64,000 nucleotides of DNA from Drosophila miranda (taxonomy: Eukaryota > Arthropoda > Insecta > Diptera > Drosophilidae). Position 1 is the stretch's first letter, and the number at the start of each line of letters is the position of its first letter. The notes beneath the pieces were generated by a model, which saw nothing but the letters and a program-made list of their open reading frames with translations, searched no databases and was not told the origin of the DNA. A program made the position numbers and the translations under genes. Shown one piece after another: positions 45,051-57,718 of this stretch. The stretch spans positions 18,219,718 to 18,283,717 of the forward strand of contig NC_046673.1 of assembly GCF_003369915.1 (NCBI RefSeq), read 5' to 3'.

Positions 45051-47065
45051 ATAAAATAAAAAATAAAGAAAAAGTGGTTCTTGAGTTTGGGTTACAAAAT
45101 TGCAAAAACTCTGCGAATTGGCTAGGACTATCTGTATACCATTAATTGTATTTATAAATGAAACATTGAGTGCTAATTGTTTAATTTATTAAATTTTTTA
45201 CTAACTTTTGCTGATTTTAATAGCTCTTCACATCAAAGCTTTTAAAATGATATGTCAATTGGTGAAATTAAAAAATAAATGGAAATGTGTGTTTTATAGT
45301 AGAAATTTTGCCGGAAATGCCCTATCTGGACGTGGCGTGGCTCTTCGATGGATTGGGATTTTCGCCAGATATTATAAATAGTAAATCTTGCCAGATTGCC
45401 GCGTACCTTGATTAATTGGCGGATAAGGGTATGGGTACTTTCGAAATCCCAAAAAATGCTCTGCCCGAAATCCAAATCCACTCTCTGATCGCTTGGTTAT
45501 CGGTACTGATTGTTCGGTGACTAAAAATTGTGCGAAACGAGACACAGAAAACCACACAAAAACTAAAATAAATGGCGCAATGAATGAAAACCCAGTTTCA
45601 GTTCCCGCACTAGCCTCAGATATGACTAACTAATCTTTATTGAGGATCGATAGGACTGAACTGAAACGGAGTGGATGGACGGTCTGGCGATTCGACCGAT
45701 CTTCTTTTATACCTCTCTCTCTCTCTCTCGCCGTGGAGGCATTTGCAGACAAGGGCCAAGGAGCTTATGAGGCAATCCATATCCCAATCGAGTCGGAGCC
45801 ACTCCATCGATGCAATAAATTTCCTATCTGTCTGATAGTTTCCGTATTACCGAGTACAGCCCAAGGTCTTGGGCTGTTACAACACCATTGACGTCTGCTC
45901 GTTGAGCTAAAATCAAATCGCTTTTGGAATGCTTCGCAATCTGAAAAACCCATCGATTCCAATCAAGTGCAATTCATCGATGTAATCTTCTGTCCGTTCC
46001 TGTACCTGATTACGAGAAACAACTTGTTTTGTGCCTTATCGAAGACGATGTAATACCCTTCAACAAAGTGTTGAAAGTTTCCGCTCTATAGATTCATCTT
46101 TCCCAAAGAACTACAGTAAACTCTAGGGATTCCGAACAGTTATGTTACAATGATAACAGACATTCGCGTCTCATGGCATTCATTAGAGGGTTAGCTTATG
46201 GATTGATCCTATAAAAAACCAAAAATAACTCCTTTTACCAGATATGTTACTACCTCAATTCGAAACTCCCAGAGCTTTGAAGTTCCTTTGAGAAACAGAA
46301 GCCATGATCTCGCTCTTGTGATCTCCATCTCCACTTAAATCCCAATACGATCTGCCGAAGATCCTTTGCTGCTAAAGTTTCTTTGAGAAACAGAAGCCAT
46401 GATCTCGCTCTTGTAATCTCCATGTCAATTAAAATCCCAATACGATCCCCCGAAGATCCCACATCATTAACATAAATTGCAAAAGAAACAAGTAGAAATT
46501 GCTCTACATATAAGCAAATGTGGTGACTGCTGACGACTGAGGCTCTCTTATCGATGATTCCCGATGGGGAACGGTGGGGTTTGGTTGTGTGGCGTGTGTT
46601 TGTTTGTTATTCGAGTGCCAGGGGCTGATGATCGGTCGGACAGTCGGGCAGTCGTGCCAGTCCGATTGGGTCGTCGAATGTTGCTATTGCAGGGCACCTT
46701 TATCGCTCTAACAGCACAACAAAACCAACAACAACAACAAACACAACAGCCAAGTGGGCACGGGAATCGGACTCAAATCTCTCACGAAACCAAAACAAAA
46801 TTATGGAATTATCTAAGAATGCTATTTGCGAATTTAGAAAAAGGAAATGCTCGGCTCTGAGCTCCTCACATTCATCGTTCGAAGCTCCCGACAGGTGGGC
46901 GCGACAGTTACTCGCGACATTAAATATTGAATATCTGATCCGATCCGATTAATTTGCTGTAACCATTACACCGCAGGTGGAAGAACCTCAGTTGTCTCCC
47001 TCTCTCTTTGTGTTTTTTTTTTGTATTATTTGTTTTTGTTTTGTGCGACTTAAACATCGATCGAC
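45051..47065. other. Intergenic DNA
   Basis: No gene recognised. Contains AATAAA-rich sequence at 45050-45070, a CT tract near 45714-45730, a 94 bp tandem duplication (46.28-46.46 kb) and CAA-rich sequence near 46720-46745. The 5' UTR of protease homologue 5 probably lies near 46980-47065. Confidence 0.55.
46278..46465. repeat. Two-copy tandem duplication, period about 94-96 bp
   Basis: The block ctttgagaaacagaagccatgatctcgctcttg (read in parts) starts at about 46286 and again at about 46381. It is followed in both by atctccat..., aaatcccaatacgat and cgaagatcc. Non-coding. Confidence 0.85.
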
Positions 47066-49047
47066 ATGCAGCTGAACGATCATTATCGCAAGATCATGAA
47101 GATACTGATCTTTGCATTTCTGTGCACCGAGATGCAGACGAGTAAGTGCTACAATCGATATTCTACGATCCGATCGTTCGTATTCAATCGACACCTGATA
47201 TCAACAAGTTTCAATGTTCGAAGGAAATCAGTTATCAAATCTGTTTGATTAGGATAGGATTAGTAGAAGATACTAATTTAATCAAAATAGTTTGTGAGAT
47301 CACCATCGAATAGTGAGTACGTGAGACCCAGCAAGAGCTCGAATCAGGATAGAATAGAAGATAGAATTTATAGATGGGTAGATGGATAATGTATCGCTTC
47401 AGTTCAGACATTAAGAAGGTTCAATTATACTCAGAGAAAAATGGCACAGTCAAAAGAAACACGAGTATTTCGCTGAGTGTATAGAAGGGTATGGATATTG
47501 TATCGCTTGAGTTCAGGCCTTAAACAGCTGTAATTATTGATTGGATCTAAACTGAATACGCCCTCGAATCGTTAGCATTCCACAAACCAAAACCATGATC
47601 TCGTGGAAAACACTATACTAAACCAATACCTTATTTTTTTTGGAGGACTGAACCCCACGATTATCCAAAGTGATCAATTGCTGAATGAGCCATGGCGTGC
47701 TAAAGCTCAAGTGTGTGTTTCCCGGCAGTGCTGTAGGAAGGGAACGTAGTAGCTGTCATATCTACCTACGACTAGGTATGATACCTGCTGGGAGGTGAAG
47801 TGGGGGGGAGGAGTGGGGTGGAGTAGGAAAATGAGTGGCCTGATCGTGCCGCTCCGTAGTATGGCCGGGCACGTGTGCACTCGACCGTCCGCCAGTCGCG
47901 CAGTATCGATATTACTGTCCAAGCAGACCATTGACCATTCGACTACGCTGCCCTCTGATAACGATGATAAGAGGGGAATCCGATCCGTTCCGTTCCGCTT
48001 TGCCGTTGCCAACTGCATTTGGCAGTAAGTGGCTGACTGTTTCCAAGGGGGGGATCCGGATTCGATCGAATCGTTCGCTTTCTTATCACATCCTCCTCGT
48101 TAACCTTCACCCCGAATCCACTAACCTTCTAGCGTTCACGCATCGCGATCTGGCCAAGAAGCGCAGCATTGGAATGGCCCCAACCGGGGGAGCTCTGACA
48201 GAGGGAAGAAGTGTCGCCGCGTGGTCACAGGTGGCCTCATACCAGGCCTCCATCCGTCTGTTGGCCCACGAGCGCGACTACTTTGGCAAGGGACACATCT
48301 GCTCGGGGGCCCTGGTGGCGCCCTCGGTGGTGCTCACGGTGAGCAGCTGCCTCTACAGGTGAGTGCAGGGCCAGGAGTCCTGTCAGAGGGGATCCCGACT
48401 GATCTCTCTGATATTTTAGCCATACACGTAGGAAGCACTATCATCCGGCGGAGCTGCGCGTCATACTCGGCAATCCTCAGCGCTTTGCACCCAACGATCA
48501 GGGACTCACCATGGGGGTAACGCATGTCCACCAGCCGCCGAAGGATCTGGCCCTGGCTATACTCATGTTGGAGCGGGATATACCAGTGGATCATCCCCAG
48601 GTCCAGCCCGTTCTGCTGCCCCATCCAGAGCAGCCATCCAGTTCGCTGTCGGAAACCTCCCTGCAGATCAGCACTTGGGGCTACGATGGACACAGCCGCG
48701 AGCTACACGACCTGCTCACCCTGAATGCCACGCAAATGTCCTGCCAGCAGTCGCGGGCACAGCCACAACCTCAGCCCCAGAGAATCTGCGTCCAGGCTGA
48801 GACTATGACATCGTTCGGAGGACAGCTCTTCATGGATGCTGGGGCCACGCTAACGGATCGAAATCAACTGCTGGGACTGTGCAGTGCGGACGGTGGTGGC
48901 TTCGTGGACGTGGCCAGCCATGTGGAGTGGATCCTCACACAAATAGGCGATGGCTCCAATCAGAACAGCTCCTTTTGGGGCGTCCTTTTGGTCCTCGCCT
49001 TCACAGTGTATGTACTGACAGTGAGTCGAAAGTCCCTGCTCGCATAG
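47066..49047 (+). CDS. Serine protease homologue 5, catalytically dead, transmembrane tail
   Basis: Exons 47066-47141, 48133-48358 and 48420-49047 give 309 residues. The signal peptide is MKILIFAFLCTEMQ. The trypsin fold is weak but readable: GHICSGALVAPSVVLT, PKDLALAIL with Asp143, LQISTWG, and the C-terminal VEWIL. The histidine site reads TVSSC (Ser97), and the serine site MDAGATL has Ala241 in place of GDSGGP. The GWG cysteine context and the activation site are also gone. It should have no protease activity. It ends with a transmembrane-type segment (WGVLLVLAFTVYVLTV) and a short basic tail. Intron 1 is 991 bp and intron 2 is 61 bp, the latter directly after the His motif as in the four upstream paralogues. 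AATAAA at about 49172 lies only some 35 bp from the stop of the convergent gene. Possibly the CG11664 orthologue, unverified. Confidence 0.82.
47142..48132. other. Intron 1 of protease homologue 5
   Basis: A 991 bp intron with donor A|GTAAGTG and acceptor cttctag|cg. Two diverged short blocks (tgtatcgcttcagttcag at about 47390 and tgtatcgcttgagttcag at about 47497) repeat about 107 bp apart. Nothing else is recognised. Confidence 0.6.
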
Positions 49048-49209
49048 GATTAGGATTTATTCCTTATTGGAAGTTACACACATATATAGATATATATACA
49101 GATGATTCTGCCTAGAACTTAGACAGATGAACGTTGAATGTGATAATCTCGAGTAATAATACATTAACAAATAAATATACATATTGTAAATAAGATGATG
49201 GAACACATC

Positions 49210-52200
49210 CTAATCCAACAAAGCTCTGACCAGTTTGCACTCTCCTTCTGCTTCTCCTCCTCCGCATAGCAGCATCAAAGGTGCTTCCGTTTGTTGCAAG
49301 TCCTCGCCGGATTGCACCAACGGAATGGACCACTGCAGGCCATCTCCTTTGTGGCCGTAGGAGTGCTGTAGCCATCCACCCACCTGGCCGTAGGTGAACA
49401 AGTAGAAGGGCTTCGACTCTGGCTGTGTGAGCACCAGCAGGTAACGATCTCCGCCTACGAACAGAGGGATCATCTGCTCAATGGGCTCCTGGAGGCGCAA
49501 CTGCTGCAGCGGCACAAACCGCGGACCGTCCTCGTGGGTGTGATTGCGGTTCAGAATGAAGATGGCTATGTGGCGACACCGCCGGCAGCTGAGCATTAGC
49601 TGATCCTCCTGGAGATCGGCCAGGTCGTAGTCGCCGCCAATTAGCTGGGCGAGCTGGAAGCGCTCACTGAATGCATCCCTCCAGTGGATGGAGAGTGCCG
49701 GACGATGCCTGTGCACTCCACTGGCCAGCAGGAGATTCATCTCGTACTGCTCCTCATTCTCGTTCTCCTTCTTGGGCTTCCTTATGCGAATAACCTTCAT
49801 CAGGCGGCCATCAACCGATTCCAGGGACTGCCAGTCGGTGAGGCTGCAGTTGTTCGTGTTCAGCCGCAGGATGCGCACTTCGATTCCACTGCCTAGCAGG
49901 ATCAATCTCTCATCCAGCATCGCCAGCTGCTCCACTGGCTGGCGCATACCCAATGTGAAGGACTCATTCCTGCACTCGATCCGGATGGTGCTGCGGATCC
50001 GCTTCACCGGAAGCTGGCAATGATTCTGCACTTTCACGCGTATGTCCCCAGAGTCCAGACGCAGCATCTCGCTGGACAGACTAACGTTGGTCAGGTGGAC
50101 CCTCGCTGGCTGCAACTGGAGCTGGGCCCTTAGCTGGCGGCCCTGGCAGATGGCAGAGGACTGCTGGCCGAGTCTGAGCATGCCCTGCAGGTCAAAGGAC
50201 TCGTTAGTTTTGCCCCAGAGCGCCTTTAGCGGCTGCAGGTCGTAGTCCAGGTACAGCAGTCGCCGCTTACTGGCCTTCTTCTCCTTTATCGCCTTCTGCA
50301 GCAGCAGATCCTCCAGATTCTCGGGGACCCGCTCGTTGGACGCGTCACGCAGCTGGTTCTCTGCCGAATCCACATAGAGCAGGCCGGCCGGAAAGATGGC
50401 TTTATCCAGCCACAGGCTATCGATATTATAGTCGCGATCCTTAAAGATGCTCTGTCGATAGCTCTCGCTAAGATCCCTGCCATTGAGGTGCATCACATGG
50501 CCGGGTCCCTCGAACTCCACGCCGCCCGCAAACGTCTTGATGCCGCCAAATGCCTGCAGCCGACGACTATGCCGATATACGGCATTCTCCAGCCCAATGC
50601 CGTTAATGGACCGCAGCAGGGGTCTCCCCTCGAGGATCAGACGCTCGAAACTTAGGCCTCCAAACACTTCCATGGTGGGGCCACGCAGGGGCACGCGATG
50701 CTCGAAAAAGTAATCCAGGCTCATCTCATTGACGCTGCCCAGGCGCAGGTCCTGCTCCACTCGCAGCTGCCTGAAGCTGGCCCTTGGCCAGGGCCTGCCG
50801 CCGCCCTGCACAAAGATTCCCTCGATACTGGCACCGTTCACCTGGCGGTCCTGTCCCAACACTAGTCTGCCCAGACGGGGTGTCTTTTCAAAGCGCAGTT
50901 CGGCATGGATAGCTTCTCCATGGGACAGGCGGTAGAGGGAGGCATTTAGTCGCTGCAAATCGATGTCGTTCAGCCGTCCAAAGTGACCATCACCTGCCAG
51001 GTCCAAGCACCTGGCCCAGACTGGTCCCAGCAGCTGCTGGGGGGCCTCCACCAGCTGGCTCTCGTTGCTGGCGGTCCATCGGAGCAGGGCATTTTCCGCC
51101 AGGTGGGTGAAGTTGAGGTCCGCTTGCAGCGGCTGTTGCTGGCTGGTTTGCAGCCTCTCCAGGCGGGGCTGCCGCAACAGCACGTGTCCGGCAATCGTTT
51201 GGTTTCCCTCCCGCCGCACTGCATGCTCTCGGAGATACTTTAAGTGGCTCTCGGGTGCCTCCCCCTTTTCCTCCTGCCAGAGGGCATCGCCAGTCACCAC
51301 CAAGCGCCGCCACGGCTGCTTCCACAGCGCCACCAGTCGACTGTCCAGGCCTTCCAGTCCCAGATCCTTGGGACACTTGAGACTCCCATTGACATTCAAG
51401 TGCTGCACAGTGAGATCTCCCTGCAGCAGAAGCTCCTCACGACGCGTGTCCACAAAGAGCTCGGCAGGCACTCCATTTAGCCGGGGAACATCCACATTGC
51501 TGGCCCTCATTCGGAGGCAGCTATAGGCTCCAGTGATGGCCTGCGGCGTGGTCCGGAGCAGGGTGTTGTCCAGCAGGCTGCTCAGATCCAGGCCATTAAT
51601 ATGCGGCGACTGCAGGGCGTCGCTCAGTTGTACGGGGGCCAGGAAGGTCTTGCGGCCCTCCAGCACGGCATTGGCATCGGGACGAACCAGGCGCGACATA
51701 TAATCCTCCCACTGTATCCCATTGACATCCTGCAGGTGGAGTCCGCCCTCGAATCGGACATTCCCCTCGATGAGCAGCTGCTTGCGGAGCAACAGCTGCG
51801 GCGTATCCCCATCCTCTGTGCCGGCCGAAAGCTTTCCCAGCAGCTCGTCAAAGGCCAGACCGTTGAGGCGTCGAAAGTGGAGGCTCTGCAGGTGCACTGG
51901 CCTCTGGTCCTTCAGCTCGAGGCGCTGCAGGCTGAGGGCATGGCCCAGCAGCTGGCCGAGTGGCAGTCCATTCAGGCGACTCACATTCAGATTTTTCCCG
52001 ATCTCCATATCTGTTCCGATGACCAAACGCTGGAATTTCTTGACTCCGGTGAAATTTAGGGCGGATTGGGACTTGAGCACCAGTTCATCCACGGGCACAC
52101 CGTTCAGCTGCTGGCTGAGCAGCGTCTGCACAGTTAGGGGTTCGGTGAAATGCTTGTGCCCTGTAATGTTCGTCAGCTGGCCATGACGCACTGCCTCTCG

Positions 52201-55077
52201 CGAGATCAGGGCCAGGCGGGAGGTGTAGTCGCGACAGAGGATGTCACCCTCGACGCTGACATTCATGAAGATGATTTTCAACGTGCGGTTGCCTGTCCCC
52301 AATTGGCTGCCTCTGGTCAGCAGATGCTCCTCCACGGGATGGCCCTGTATATGGTTGGTGGCCAGTGAGGGTGTCGTGACCTTGGCATTGCCAAATATCA
52401 GTTGTGTTAGGTTCTGCGGAGTGTTGGCCAGCAGGTAGGTGGAGTGGAGGTCCTTCTTAGTCAGCGATTGGCCTGTGGACAGCAGGAGTCGCGACTTCTG
52501 GGTATCCCTTAGCACATTGTTCAGCGTCAGGGATCCCTTGATGGTCACCCTGCCCGTGTAGTACTGCTGCAGGCCATGGTTCTCCATCTGCATCTGTCGT
52601 GGCTGCACCCACTGTCTGCTGGCTGTGTGATTGCCCACCAGGATATCCCCCGAGACGCTCATCTGGTAGATACGAACTGGCGCTGCAGGAGAGACAGAGA
52701 TCGAAGGATAATCAGAGGAACTGTGGGTATCCTCTGTCCAACCACTTACTTTTTATCCACGTGCTGTTGCCGCCGCGAAAGACTATGTCACGAGCAAAGT
52801 CCAGACCATTCACTCGTCCCGCCTCCAGGCGGGACACATAAAAGGCTGACATGTAGAGATTGGAGCTGACCACCTGGTGGCGCCTCAGATTGAACAGCTT
52901 AGGCACCACCAAACCATTGAGCAGTTCCGTCTGGAGGTTCACGACTCGCGACCGCGACTGAAAGATGAGGCGTCCCTCCAGCTGGGAATCGCGGGAGCGT
53001 AGGAATAGCGAGTCGTAGAACTCAAACCAGGACACACCATTGATGCGACCCACATGCAAGTGACGCACCCGTAAATCCGCCTTGGGGGATCCACTCGAAG
53101 GGGCAAGAGTTGTGTGGTTCTTCTGGTAGTCCTGGGGCGTGAGCAGCTGCTCTGTGTGCAGCGCCTTGGTCAGCAAGGGTTCCCTGAGGGTCAACAGAGA
53201 GGAGTCTAGTGTGTGGCCTGGGGATGGACAGATGGGCAGTCTATAAGTTTCTGGAGACAAGGAAATCCCTGCAACTTACCTGGCAGCAACTGGCCCTGGT
53301 AGATGAGATTCTTGACATACAATCGCTTCACCTTCAGCCGCTCTATGGCATCGCTGGAGTCATTTCCCGCACCAAAGGATCTCGGGACACGTCCACGGCG
53401 TATGGGTATGGCTACGAATCGTTCACGCAGCTGCTCCAGACGCTGCCTAAGCTGTGTGGGAGTGCGCAGGTGACTGCCCACCAGCTGCAACCTTTGGATG
53501 CGTCCTTTTGCAGCCAAATGGAGGGGTTTCTGCAAGTGAATCGAGGAGTGATGCTGGAGTAGCTTCTGCCAACGACTTAGTTCTTCCATTGAAGCTTTGC
53601 GGCGCAGCAGGAGGCTCCTCAGGCTCGATAGGGTATCCTCGAACTCGTGGCGATGCATCTGCACGATGCTCAGATCTTCTCTTCCCACTTGGTTGCTGGT
53701 CTTCTCCTTCTTCTCCTCATACTGCTGCTCTCCGCCTAGCTGCACCAGGCGCACCAAATCACTCGAGGATCGGCGGTAGGTCAGCAGCAGGTAGCTCTCG
53801 TTCTGTCCATTGCGATGGCTGAGCAAACCGCTGGGTTCCATGTCCCCCCGCACAACAAATCCGTTGTAGCAGTCCAGCCGCTGGCTATTGAAGACGAGCA
53901 CTTCGCCATTAGGGCGTGCGCCTATCAGGAGACGCCCCTGCTGGGCCACCGTCAGGCGGGAGAAGTGCAGATCTCGCTGGACGTGTTTGCGATACACCAC
54001 AAACTGTCCCTCGACCATGCGGAAGAAAAGGCAGGAGTCGGGAGAAGCACCAGCAGTGCTCACATTGGAGCCAGATGCGGACGAGGAGCAGGCAACGAAG
54101 GAGTTGCGTTCACGAAAGCGGAACGCCAGCACATGCCGCGCCTGAGTGGTCAGGGTCTGACGAGTACGCAGCCGCATCGTCGCGGCCTCCAGCTCGAAAA
54201 CAGTGAGCACCAACTGGAAATGGAGTCTTTGTAGTTTGGGCATCTCCGGGCATCGATCGACACTCACCTTGGAATGGGAGCCGCGCAGGGAACGGCCGGT
54301 AAGGATGTACAGGGGTTTTAGCCCCACCACCTGGAGCGTGCGGATGGCGGGCAGGAAAAAATCTTCTACGGGATTGAAGTACGTGTCCAGCCACTCGAAG
54401 GTTCTGCAACATGATGATTGAAAATGCATTTGTGAAGGTCGGTATCTCTGGAACACTCACTGGATCCTCCCTTGGGATTTCGTGTAGTTGGAGGCCAGCA
54501 GCAGCAGCACCTTCTCAGGATCAGGATGCCTGAGCAAGTGCATCTGCTGGAAGCCTTGGGCCAGCGAGAATTCCTGAATGGGCTCGAAGCTCAGCTGGGT
54601 GTCATCGGCCATGAGCTTCTGCTTGGGCAGCTGGTAAACCTCCAGCGTCTCCGGATGAACGATGGCCAGCAGCAGGAACTGGCGCCAGGCCACCACCTCA
54701 GCGCCCAGGGAGGCCCCGGGCAGCACCCGCGCCCGTCCAGCTAGCTCGCCCAGGCGCATCAGGCGCTTGTCTCCCCCGCTGGCCACGTGCAGCTGAAAGA
54801 GTTCGTGGCCGTGCAGCACCAGCAGCACATCTTCGGTGGGCTCGCGCATCAGATACAGCGGATGCTCGTGGCTCAGCTCCATGTCCACAAAGGGCAGACG
54901 GATCTCCACGCTGCCATTCACAGTGCTGCGACACACACTGGGAAGCAACGAGGAAGCACCGGCACCTCCACCTCCACCTCCATGAACGTTCACTGCGAGC
55001 GGCGGAGGTGCGGCGCCATTCACCGGACAAACTAGGAAAACACTCACAAAAACTAAACACACGCCAGGGGCGAACAT
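49210..55077 (-). CDS. Very large secreted protein with recurrent NG motifs (fs(1)N-like candidate)
   Basis: Five exons: 55077-54461, 54403-54268, 54213-53280, 53217-52750 and 52682-49210, with introns of 54-67 bp, all in phase, giving 1875 residues. The signal peptide is MFAPGVCLVFVSVFLVCPVNG, and no transmembrane segment follows, so the protein is secreted. The N-terminal ~450 residues (LLLAIVHPETLEVYQL, VLLLLASNYT) and C-terminal ~300 residues (RYLLVLTQPESKPFYLF) have the alternating beta-strand look of EAR/propeller-type repeats. Between them about fourteen motifs of the form hydrophobic-N-G-hydrophobic recur every 40-80 residues (GRINGVSWFEF, GRVNGLDFA, SRLNGLPLGQLL, QDVNGIQWEDY, HLNGRDLSES). 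Size, secretion and protease neighbours fit the D. melanogaster eggshell protein Nasrat (fs(1)N), but I cannot confirm this without a search. Confidence 0.85.
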
Positions 55078-57519
55078 ATTTCATAAAAGATCTGATCAAT
55101 GTCAAGATCTTATAGCACCGAAAAATCTCGAAAACACACACGAATGGACAAAAATTCAAATTACTTTACTTCTCTCTTCGTCTGGTCACTGGTCCGTCTT
55201 TCCCTTAACTGTTAATCTGCCTTGTCGCAGATTCTAAAAGGAGAGAGAGGGACAACTAGTCTGCTGGCAGAAAATTTCTCAAGTCTCATTCGAGAAACAG
55301 TTAACTAACGTTTGTAAAAGAATGTGCACAGTGGGTGTTTTAATGGGAAAATGAAATAATTGTACCATTTGAATTATCGGACCAATAATCATGTACAGCC
55401 TGAACGTATACTATGCGAAATAATTACAAGTAATAGTATATAGAATTTTGATTTTCAGCCGATCTTCCCATGGCACTCGTCACTCAATCTCTCTCTTCCG
55501 CTCTTCCTGTCTCTCTCTCCCTCTCTCTTCTCACTCTTTCTGTACAAATATATTATGCCCAATGTCTGACTGCAGTGACACCTTTGGCTGAGGACTTGGG
55601 GCCAAAAATAACGCAGACAAACTTGGTGAGTGCCTTGGACGGGGGCTGCTGAATCAATCAGCTTCGATCATTAGTCGGGGTCATTAAAGACATTATATGG
55701 GGAGCGAGCACCACTCCTGCCATTCCATCCCACTGTGTCATTGATAGAAGGAGATGAGGAAACCATTTAACACGGAAGAGGGAATAAGGGAGGCATAAAA
55801 ATAAATTCGTATTGGCCATGGGCGTCGGGAGGGGAGTGGGGCGCAGGGTAGGCTTAGCCCAATATGGGCACGTAGTATTCCTGGTGGGATTTACGGAAAT
55901 CATCCATAAATCTGCAGTCTTAACCTTAAAGGTGGCAACATTTGTACTTGCTGTTGAAAGAGATTTACGGGGGCCGGGCCAAGCAAATGTATTGAAAAAC
56001 CATCTCCATGTCAATAACCTCGAAGAAAGCCTTTTGTGCCTGCCATATGCCATCTGCTGTAGAATTCCCTCTTAATATTTACTGATTGATTGGCGACATA
56101 CATTTTGGAAGCGAGTGTAAACAGTGCTGGTCACTGCACTCACGCGAACAGAACAACCTACAAATAACTGTAACTGTAACTGCAACTGCAACTGTTGAAC
56201 GTATGTAACTCTCATTGAAGCATCAGCAGAACAGAGCAGATGTTCTCCTTTCTGTTTCTTCCTCTGCCTTTTCCTAATCCGCTCGCGTGCTGTCCAATTT
56301 TGGGCCTATTTCTGTCTCCCTCTGACCATTTAAGCTGTTTCGTGACTAATTAGCAAATTTTGCGACATCGGTTCCGACTGGGGCAGCGCGCATACACATG
56401 GAGGTCAATCGTAAGCAGTAGGGGCCAAACCCAGGCCCATTTTCATCACATCACCCATCATCATCATCATCAGCTGATTGTCATGCACTTCCATCATAAC
56501 ACCAAGCGACTGCCTGAAGGGAGGTTGGAGTGGCGGGCATTGATTTGAGTGCTTTTCCCCAATGGAATGGCCAGCTCTCATGCAAACGTTCCGTTTCCTT
56601 TCCTGCAACACCACCAAAAACAGAAGCACCAACAGCAACAACAACAGCGCACAAACATATGAGAGCACAAGAGAGCGCAGCAAACATTCTTAAGGCCTGT
56701 CTAAACGGGATATCAGGCGGTGGTATCGGTGGTATGCCTCACTTTGTAAGCTGCAAAATGAGTCAAATTTTTATTGCAGCGTGATATTTTTAAGTGTCAG
56801 ATTAAATTGTGATTCTATACCTATAGAATTGCTTCGAAACACATTCACATCGCGACCATACAAGGATTAATATTAATACATAATTGCAAAATTAATACAT
56901 AATTTTTTTCAAACTTACGTTAACATCGATAAAAAAATGTATTAAAATTTGTATAACCAAATTAGAATCGAAAATTATCTGAATAACTCGTCATTGTGCG
57001 TTGTCCGGCCGCTGCTGCTGCCTTGTTTAGACAGGCCTTTAGAGAGAGAGCGTGCTCTCTGCGCCTGCGCTGCGAATAGATAGAGAGAGGGAGCGAGAGC
57101 TGGCGCAAGATCGCATTTTCGCTTTGTTGCTGCCTCCTCAATTCGTTCCTCGGCCATTCAAAAATTTCGGCCCGAGTGGCGCGCATCGAAGGCGTCGTGT
57201 TCTGTCGTTCGCTTCGAATGGAATTTCGAAATTTGAATTGAAATTGAATTAAAAATCGAACCGGGCGCTTTTCCCCACGTCTGCCAACCCACCATCTCTT
57301 ATTTCGAGTGTGCTCTGAATTTTTCATTGAATTTTTTTTGCTGTTTTTCTACGGTTTTTGTGTGAAAATGTTTTTGAATCTTGTGCAGATTCGGTTCGGC
57401 CAGGCCAGACGGTTCTTGGATGGTATTCAGACATCCTAGGCAACACCTTATAAATAAAATCCCGCAGAGAGATTTAAATACCCTAAATACTGATCCCGAT
57501 CAGAGCTGATCAGAAAATA
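55078..57519. other. Intergenic DNA between divergent genes
   Basis: Upstream of both the minus-strand giant gene and the plus-strand exon at 57520. CT-rich runs lie at 55485-55535, a (TGCAAC)-like short array at about 56163-56195, (CAT)n at 56454-56475, and GA-rich sequence at 57040-57100. Minus-strand frames here show no domain. The stretch 57120-57519 is probably the 5' UTR of the next gene, and TATAAAT at about 57449 is a possible TATA box. Confidence 0.5.
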
Positions 57520-57718
57520 ATGAAATTGTGGAAATCGAAGAAGCCCATCGTGGGTTGTGTGCCCGGCAAATCCTCGGCCCTCAAGCAGGAGCAGGAGCTC
57601 CATCACCATCATCATCCACAGCATCCACAGCACAATCCACATCCCCATCCACAACAGCAGCAGCAGCAGCATCCACAAGCCGAAAGCAACGGAATTGCAT
57701 TGGCGCCCATGCTATCCG
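57520..57718 (+). CDS. First coding exon of an unrecognised gene (partial)
   Basis: ATG at 57520 opens 66 codons (MKLWKSKKPIVGCVPGKSS, then a His/Gln/Pro-rich stretch with a CAG/CAT-coded run), ending at a consensus donor, TCCG|GTAAGT, at 57718/57719, with one base of the next codon. The basic N-terminus has no signal peptide. The polar low-complexity tail is typical of alternative first exons of large Drosophila regulatory genes. No continuing exon was found to 64000, so the gene must have a long first intron running off the right edge. In-frame reading past the donor reaches a stop soon after. Family not recognised. Confidence 0.6.
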
